This document shows, one piece after another, positions 6,450-10,714 of a stretch of DNA of 10,714 nucleotides. Under the pieces are notes generated by a model. The model worked only from the letters and a program-made list of their open reading frames with translations, was not told the DNA's origin and made no database searches. The position numbers were made by a program, and so were the translations under genes. How positions within the stretch are numbered: position 1 is the first letter of the stretch; each line of letters starts with the position of its first letter. The stretch spans positions 1 through 10,714 of the forward strand of contig PMNO01000327.1 in the NCBI GenBank assembly GCA_003161835.1, given 5' to 3'. Source of the DNA: Myxococcales bacterium (GTDB lineage: Bacteria > Myxococcota_A > Polyangia > Fen-1088).

Positions 6450-8120
6450 GTGGTGTGGAACGTCGCGATTCTGTCGCTGATACCGGGCTTGGTCCTGGCG
6501 GGTCATCCTGTCAAGTCGGTCCGGGGAGCACACCTCGGCGACGAACCTCCAGCCGGATTGCGGATGACGCTGTCGGCGACCACGGAGCGAATTCCGTTGC
6601 CGCGGGCGCGTGGACCCATTGTGCTGTCATTCGACGCGCTCTCGCGTCGGATCCGTCTGGTGCCGTCGAAGAAGGACAGTGTGGCGGCGCTGGCGGCCCA
6701 GGTCATCAAGCACGCGGGCGTGCTGTGCCCGCAGATCGCCGTCAAGGGCGCGGCGGTCGAGATGCGCTGTCGGAGCGCGCGCATCGAAGTGCAGATCACG
6801 CCCCAGGGCAAGGACACCTATCTGGACATCAACGAGCTGCGTGGTCTGCCCTGGCGCGCCGGTCCCGACGCCGCGCCTTCCTTCTTTTACGATCCGTGGC
6901 GCGCGGGTCTCGGACAGAGCTGTCCCGGAAAATCGCCGGCCGTGCGCGCCGAATGCGAGCTGAGGGACGGCGACCAGCTGGCGGCCGCGATCCAGCTTCG
7001 CGCGGCGCTGGAGACCACCGCTCGTCAGTTTGCCTGCGTGCGCCTGGGTGATCTGGCCGTCGCCACCGGTGATCCGATCACGGCCGCCGGATGGTACCGG
7101 CGGGCCGGGGCCTTTGGTCCCTTCGGCCGCATCGCGGACATGAGGCTGTGCGAGCTGGACGGCCGATGCTTGCAAAGCACCGAACAGGTGCTGCACACCT
7201 TCGACGCGGCGGGTTTGCCGGAGCCGTTGCGCGCCGAGTCCCTTTTGCGGGGCGCGCGCGCGGAGGCCTACGCGGGCCGGTTGCCGTCGGCCATGCACAT
7301 CATCGCGAAGGAGGTCCACGCCAAGGGAGTCTCCAGTGTCTGCCGCGAGGGTGGGGAATTGCTTTGTCGGCGGATCCTCCTCGAGGCGATGCGCGGCGCG
7401 CAGGCCGCCTTCGCTCCCTTGCTGGCCGGCGCAAAGCGCGACGAGAACCCGGCGACACCGCAAGGGGGTACGCGGGGCCCACCGCTCGAGCAGGATGAGC
7501 GCGCGTATCTGGAGGAATTGCTGGAAACATATCTGGCGATTCCGTCCTGGGAGAAGGGGCCTTTCGCCGTCGAGATGGTTCAATCCGCGGCGCCCTTGGC
7601 CGCGCGCCTCGGCGCTCCGGCCTTCGCCGGTAACCTGCTGGCGTCGCTGGCACCAGAGGTCCCCGATGCGCAACTGGGAGAACATCTGCTCCTCGCGGCC
7701 CAGGCCTTCATTGGTGGCAAAGACTGGGCGCGGGCACAACTCGTGGCCGTGTACGCGCAGAGCCGTCTAGGAAACAAGGGCGCGCCGACGGGCAAGGGAG
7801 GCGCCGGCAACGTCTGGCAAAGCCCGGGGTGGAAGGCTGTATTTCGGGCGCTCGCGTGGCATGCACAGCAGGACGATGTCTCGTCGGCCGATCGGGCGGC
7901 GATCGAGGCGGAGCTGACCGCCACCCGCGGGGAACTGGCGAGCGCGCGCGAGACCCTGGACAAGGCCAAGAATGTGTTGAAGGCAGCCCATGACACGCGC
8001 TCTTCGCGCGCCCGGACAGCCACCGGACAAGGCGATCCGGTGTCGACATCCGCCGACAAGGCGCCCGCTCAGGCGAAGGCGGCGGCGCCGGTCGCCAAGA
8101 ACGTGGAGGCCCAGGAATGA
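6450..8120 (+). CDS. Exported helical-repeat protein of unknown function in the flagellar regulatory operon
   Basis: Encodes 556 residues that I do not recognise. The N-terminus ([14 protein letters not shown], residues 5-18) looks like a signal peptide cleaved near Ala17, though positive charges are lacking before the hydrophobic core; a membrane anchor is the alternative. Residues 35-130 are probably beta-rich. From about 175 to 430 come Ala/Leu-rich helical pairs resembling tetratricopeptide repeats (for example 178-220 and 262-289). Residues 482-514 are charged and helical, perhaps a coiled coil, and the tail is Ala/Lys/Pro-rich. Nine cysteines are spread over residues 93-306, which would suit disulfides in the periplasm. 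The start is GTG 6450 or 6453; neither has a good ribosome-binding site, but only these keep the signal peptide. The stop overlaps the start of the second activator (ATGA 8117-8120), so the two are translated together and may work together. Confidence 0.85.
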   Translation: MVWNVAILSLIPGLVLAGHPVKSVRGAHLGDEPPAGLRMTLSATTERIPLPRARGPIVLSFDALSRRIRLVPSKKDSVAALAAQVIKHAGVLCPQIAVKGAAVEMRCRSARIEVQITPQGKDTYLDINELRGLPWRAGPDAAPSFFYDPWRAGLGQSCPGKSPAVRAECELRDGDQLAAAIQLRAALETTARQFACVRLGDLAVATGDPITAAGWYRRAGAFGPFGRIADMRLCELDGRCLQSTEQVLHTFDAAGLPEPLRAESLLRGARAEAYAGRLPSAMHIIAKEVHAKGVSSVCREGGELLCRRILLEAMRGAQAAFAPLLAGAKRDENPATPQGGTRGPPLEQDERAYLEELLETYLAIPSWEKGPFAVEMVQSAAPLAARLGAPAFAGNLLASLAPEVPDAQLGEHLLLAAQAFIGGKDWARAQLVAVYAQSRLGNKGAPTGKGGAGNVWQSPGWKAVFRALAWHAQQDDVSSADRAAIEAELTATRGELASARETLDKAKNVLKAAHDTRSSRARTATGQGDPVSTSADKAPAQAKAAAPVAKNVEAQE

Positions 8121-9301
8121 AAGCCCCGAGTGGTTCCCCTTCGAGCACGCGCGCGCTCTCGGCGTCGGCCGCCGCGCGCGGCGCGTTGATGCCGATCGGC
8201 GACAGCCCGGCGATGCGCGAGGTGCTGGCCGCCGCCGAGGACGTCGCGGTCGCGGCGACCACCGTGCTGATTCTGGGTGAGAGCGGGACGGGCAAGGAGA
8301 TCCTCGCGCGGCACATTCATCGCTGCTCGCCGCGCGCCGCCTTCCCCTGGGTCGCGGTCAACTGCGCGGCGCTGCCCGCCGATCTCCTCGAAGGCGAGCT
8401 GTTCGGACACGAGCGCGGCGCCTTCACCGGCGCCAACGAACGGCGCATCGGGCGCATCGAGCAGGCCGACCACGGGACCCTGCTGTTGGACGAGATCTCC
8501 GAGCTGCCGCTCGGCCTGCAGGCCAAGCTGCTCCGGGTCCTGCAGGAGCGTGAAATTGATCGCATCGGCGGCACCCGCTCGGTCCCGGTCGATGTCCGCG
8601 TGATCGCGACGTCCAATCGCTCGCTGGCCGAGATGGTCGAGCGCAAGGAGTTTCGCGCCGATCTCTACTATCGCCTCGATGTCTTTCCGATCTGGCTGCC
8701 GCCGCTGCGCGACCGTCGACAGGACATTCCGGCGCTGGTGGACGAGCTGGTGCGGGTCTTGTCGCAATCCCTCGGCCGCTGCGCGCCCCAGGTGGAACCG
8801 GACGCGCTCCGTGCGCTCGCCGCCTACACCTTCCCCGGGAACGTGCGCGAGCTGGGCAACATTCTCGAGCGTGCGCTGGTGCGCTGCCGCGAGCCCGTTC
8901 TGAAGCTAGGCGATCTGCATCTGGCGATGGGAACCGCGGTCGCCGAACCTTCCGCTGCCGGCGCTGCAGCGATGCGGCACGGCGAGGCTCATGCGCATCG
9001 GTCCGAAGTGGCCTGCGCCGGCGATCCGGTCTTTCCCGAGGGGCTGCCCGTGGAGCTGGCGACCCTGGAACGACTGGCGATCGGGGAGGCTCTGCGCGTC
9101 GAGGGCGGCAATCGCACGCGTGCGGCGCGGCATCTGGGCATCAGCTTGCGGACCCTCAGAAACAAGCTGCGCGCCTACCGGACGGCAACAACCGCCGGGC
9201 GGCAAGACCTGCCCGGCACGAATGACCCGCTCCACGCGCGCGTCAGATCCGCGACGCTGGCACGGCCCTCGCAGTCATCTCCTTCGCGGAGGGCAGCATG
9301 A
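8117..9301 (+). CDS. Second sigma-54-dependent activator without receiver domain
   Basis: Encodes 394 residues with the full sigma-54 activator core: Walker A GESGTGKE (54-61), GAFTGA loop (101-106), Walker [12 protein letters not shown] (121-131), sensor I ATSNRS (164-169), arginine-finger region FRADLYYRL (179-187) and sensor [12 protein letters not shown] (241-250). A Fis-type helix-turn-helix lies at about 318-354 ([20 protein letters not shown]). About 25 residues precede the conserved region, leaving no room for an input domain. The linker (about 270-310) is much shorter than in the first activator, so the two are paralogues rather than a recent copy. The start has GGAGG (8105-8109) seven bases upstream and overlaps the preceding stop; its own stop overlaps the flgB start (ATGA 9298-9301). 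A sigma-54 promoter for flgB lies inside its 3' end. An FlrC-like role in turning on the rod genes is likely but inferred. Confidence 0.93.
   Translation: MKAPSGSPSSTRALSASAAARGALMPIGDSPAMREVLAAAEDVAVAATTVLILGESGTGKEILARHIHRCSPRAAFPWVAVNCAALPADLLEGELFGHERGAFTGANERRIGRIEQADHGTLLLDEISELPLGLQAKLLRVLQEREIDRIGGTRSVPVDVRVIATSNRSLAEMVERKEFRADLYYRLDVFPIWLPPLRDRRQDIPALVDELVRVLSQSLGRCAPQVEPDALRALAAYTFPGNVRELGNILERALVRCREPVLKLGDLHLAMGTAVAEPSAAGAAAMRHGEAHAHRSEVACAGDPVFPEGLPVELATLERLAIGEALRVEGGNRTRAARHLGISLRTLRNKLRAYRTATTAGRQDLPGTNDPLHARVRSATLARPSQSSPSRRAA
9258..9273 (+). promoter_or_regulatory. Sigma-54 promoter (-24/-12) for the flgB operon
   Basis: TGGCACG-GCCC-TCGCA matches TGGCACG-N4-TTGCW at 11 of 12 positions, with GG at 9259-9260 and GC at 9271-9272. 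It lies within the last codons of the second activator. The predicted transcript start near 9284 is about 14 bases before the flgB ATG and just ahead of its ribosome-binding site GGAGGG (9288-9293). It is the best sigma-54 match I found in the window. Confidence 0.75.
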
Positions 9302-9735
9302 AACTTTTTGACACAACCTTGACGCGACTACAGGAGTCGCTCGATGTGCGCCTGGTCGAACACAACGTTCTGGCGGGCAACGTCGCGAATTCCGACACGC
9401 CCGGCTATCGGCCCAAGGAGCTGGATTTCACGCAGGCCATGGCCGCCGCGCAACACGCCGCGGGCACCGACGCGCTGGCGGGCACTGATGCGCGCCACAT
9501 GGGACCCGACGGTGCGATCTCCGACGGCGCCCAGGGCTCGCGCGCGACGGTCGCGGCCACTCAGTTGGTGCGCGACGGCGCGGGCACGAGCCCCGCGCTC
9601 GACGGCAACCAGGTCGATCTGGATCGCACCATGGCCGGGTTGGCCGAAAATTCCTTGCAGTACGGCGCGAGCGCCCGTGCCGCCGGCAAGAAGCTCGCGA
9701 TCCTGCGCTACGTCGTCTCCGATGGAGGAAGCTAG
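9298..9735 (+). CDS. flgB: Flagellar basal-body proximal rod protein FlgB
   Basis: Encodes 145 residues, a normal length for FlgB. The N-terminal helix is followed by the rod-protein signature [17 protein letters not shown] (residues 29-45), and the C-terminus has the conserved helix with [20 protein letters not shown]. FlgB assembles with FlgC, FlgF and FlgG into the rod that crosses the periplasm from the MS ring, and it is exported by the flagellar type III system. The middle (about 46-95) is Ala/Gly-rich and probably disordered. ATG 9298 is preceded by GGAGGG and overlaps the stop of the upstream activator. flgC follows after two bases. Confidence 0.96.
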   Translation: MKLFDTTLTRLQESLDVRLVEHNVLAGNVANSDTPGYRPKELDFTQAMAAAQHAAGTDALAGTDARHMGPDGAISDGAQGSRATVAATQLVRDGAGTSPALDGNQVDLDRTMAGLAENSLQYGASARAAGKKLAILRYVVSDGGS

Positions 9736-9737
9736 TC

Positions 9738-10169
9738 ATGGATTTCCTCACGGCATTGCGCATCAGCGGAGCGGGCCTGGGTGTCGAGCGGACCCGGGTC
9801 AACCTGGCCACCTCCAATCTCGCCAACGCCGAGACCACCCGTACTGCCGAAGGGGGACCGTACAAGCGTCTGGATCCCGTCATTCAGGCGGTGGCGTTTC
9901 CGACGGAGCTGGGCGACGCGCAGCAGATGGGCGGTCCGGCGATGAAGGCGGAGATCGCGGGGATCGTGGCCGACCAGACCCCGGGTCGTCGGGTCTACAG
10001 CCCGGGGCATCCCGACGCGGACCCCGAAGGATTCGTCGTGTTCCCGAACGTCAATCCGGTCCACGAAGTCGTCAACCTGATGTCGGCCTCGCGCAGCTAT
10101 GAAGCCAACGCGACCGCCATTGAAACCCTGAAATCCATGGCCCAGCGCGGCCTGGACATCGCGCGCTGA
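9738..10169 (+). CDS. flgC: Flagellar basal-body proximal rod protein FlgC
   Basis: Encodes 143 residues, typical for FlgC. The N-terminus carries the rod motif NLATSNLANAETTRTAEGGPY (in residues 22-42). The C-terminus carries the family helix NPVHEVVNLMSASRSYEANA (residues 105-124) and ends TLKSMAQRGLDIAR. FlgC is a proximal rod subunit acting beside FlgB. The start has GGAGGA (9724-9729) inside the flgB 3' end, and the two-base gap indicates translation from one message. Confidence 0.97.
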   Translation: MDFLTALRISGAGLGVERTRVNLATSNLANAETTRTAEGGPYKRLDPVIQAVAFPTELGDAQQMGGPAMKAEIAGIVADQTPGRRVYSPGHPDADPEGFVVFPNVNPVHEVVNLMSASRSYEANATAIETLKSMAQRGLDIAR

Positions 10170-10192
10170 TCCGGACCTGAAGGAGGCCAACC

Positions 10193-10498
10193 ATGAGCAT
10201 CGAAACCATGCGATCGATTGCGTCGATCACGCCCGAACAGGGGCCGGGGCAGATCGAGCGCTCGATGGCGAGCGCGTCGGGCAGCGGCTTTGCCGAGACC
10301 CTGGGCGGCGCCCTGCAGAAGGTGGATCAAATGCAGGTGGACGCCGACGTGCAGGCCGAAAAGGTCGCCATGGGCGGCGGCAACCTACACGAGATGTCCC
10401 TGTCCTTGGAAAAAGCAGACGTCTCGATGCGTTTGGCCATGAAGGTTCGCAACAAACTGGTCGAGGCATACCAAGAGATCATGCGGATGAGCGTTTGA
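10193..10498 (+). CDS. fliE: Flagellar hook-basal body protein FliE, MS ring-rod junction
   Basis: Encodes 101 residues, normal for FliE, the adaptor that joins the rod to the MS ring and is an early export substrate. The conserved C-terminal half is visible: a helix around VDQMQVDADVQAEKVAMG followed by the signature LHEMSLSLEKADVSMRLAMK and VRNKLVEAYQEIMRMSV. The start is supported by a strong ribosome-binding site AAGGAGG (10180-10186) six bases upstream. Its order after flgB and flgC and before fliF is the usual one in many bacteria. Confidence 0.97.
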   Translation: MSIETMRSIASITPEQGPGQIERSMASASGSGFAETLGGALQKVDQMQVDADVQAEKVAMGGGNLHEMSLSLEKADVSMRLAMKVRNKLVEAYQEIMRMSV

Positions 10499-10506
10499 AG
10501 CGGCTG

Positions 10507-10524
10507 GAGGATGGCGAGGATGGC
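10507..10524 (+). repeat. Tandem 9-bp repeat in the fliE-fliF gap
   Basis: GAGGATGGC occurs twice head to tail (10507-10515 and 10516-10524) in the 70-base gap after fliE. No promoter or terminator is evident in the gap. The repeat is short and may have no function. Confidence 0.5.
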
Positions 10525-10568
10525 GTGGTCGTGGAGCCAAGCGTTGTCGGTGCTGAAAGGATGACCCG

Positions 10569-10714
10569 ATGGAATCGTTCCTAGTTCAACTGCGGGCGAT
10601 CCCGCGGCATCTGGCGGCGCTCCCGGCCTCGGTGAAGTTCGGGGCGTTCGCTGGGTTGGCGGTTCTCGCGGTCATCATGGCGGTCACGCAGCTCGGAGGC
10701 ACGAGCGGCGCCTG
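10569..10714 (+). CDS. fliF: Flagellar MS-ring protein FliF, N-terminus only
   Basis: The first 48 codons are present and the rest lies beyond the right edge. The start ATG 10569 has AAAGGA (10555-10560) eight bases upstream. The protein begins with an amphipathic helix (MESFLVQLRAIPRHLAALPA) and then a membrane segment at about residues 26-41 (FAGLAVLAVIMAVTQL). This is how FliF, the inner-membrane MS-ring subunit that seeds flagellar assembly, begins. The call rests mainly on position directly after fliE plus this topology, as no diagnostic motif lies within the visible part. Confidence 0.85.
   Translation, partial: MESFLVQLRAIPRHLAALPASVKFGAFAGLAVLAVIMAVTQLGGTSGA

Noticed and set aside
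4962..6533. Minus-strand open frame of 523 codons
   Set aside because: It is antisense to the first sigma-54 activator, whose motifs are unambiguous; the product is Arg/Gln/His-rich noise.
6627..7739. Minus-strand open frame of 370 codons
   Set aside because: It lies opposite the exported-protein gene. The plus-strand frame has a signal peptide, amino-acid use typical of a folded protein and coupling to the next gene, so it is preferred.
10499..10568. Gap between fliE and fliF as a promoter or terminator
   Set aside because: No -24/-12 or -35/-10 match and no stem followed by T-run was found; a simple intercistronic gap is the best reading.

Overview
The window is GC-rich bacterial DNA, densely coded in two opposing blocks with short gaps. 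Three things suggest a flagellated member of the Myxococcota or a related former-deltaproteobacterial lineage: a PKD lipoprotein with many Cys/Asp-rich repeats, a FlhG-like MinD-family ATPase, and sigma-54 activators beside flagellar basal-body genes. The assignment is by general character, not from a marker gene.

Left block (minus strand, read right to left). A MinD/FlhG-like ATPase fused to a C-terminal PilZ domain (4833-3403) is followed by a putative lipoprotein with a PKD domain and a cysteine-rich tail (3363-2143). Next comes a ferredoxin-type nitrite/sulfite reductase (from 2066, running off the left edge). The reductase has its own sigma-70-like promoter and is probably a separate transcription unit unrelated to motility.

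Right block (plus strand). A sigma-54 activator without a receiver domain (5025-6410) is followed by an exported protein of unknown function (6450-8120), a second receiver-less sigma-54 activator (8117-9301), then flgB (9298-9735), flgC (9738-10169), fliE (10193-10498) and the start of fliF (10569 to the edge). The unknown gene, the second activator and flgB are joined by 4-base ATGA stop/start overlaps. Two good matches to the sigma-54 -24/-12 consensus sit just after the two activators: at 6420-6435, before the unknown gene, and at 9258-9273, before flgB.

How it may work together (inference). The first activator could switch on the exported protein and the second activator. The second could then switch on the flgB-flgC-fliE-fliF rod and MS-ring operon, giving a two-step sigma-54 cascade encoded in the order it fires. 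The divergent MinD-PilZ fusion is placed like FleN/FlhG next to FleQ/FlrA and could bring in a cyclic-di-GMP signal, since neither activator has an input domain of its own. The ATPase-PilZ fusion, the paired input-less activators and the unknown exported protein between them are the most unusual parts of the window.
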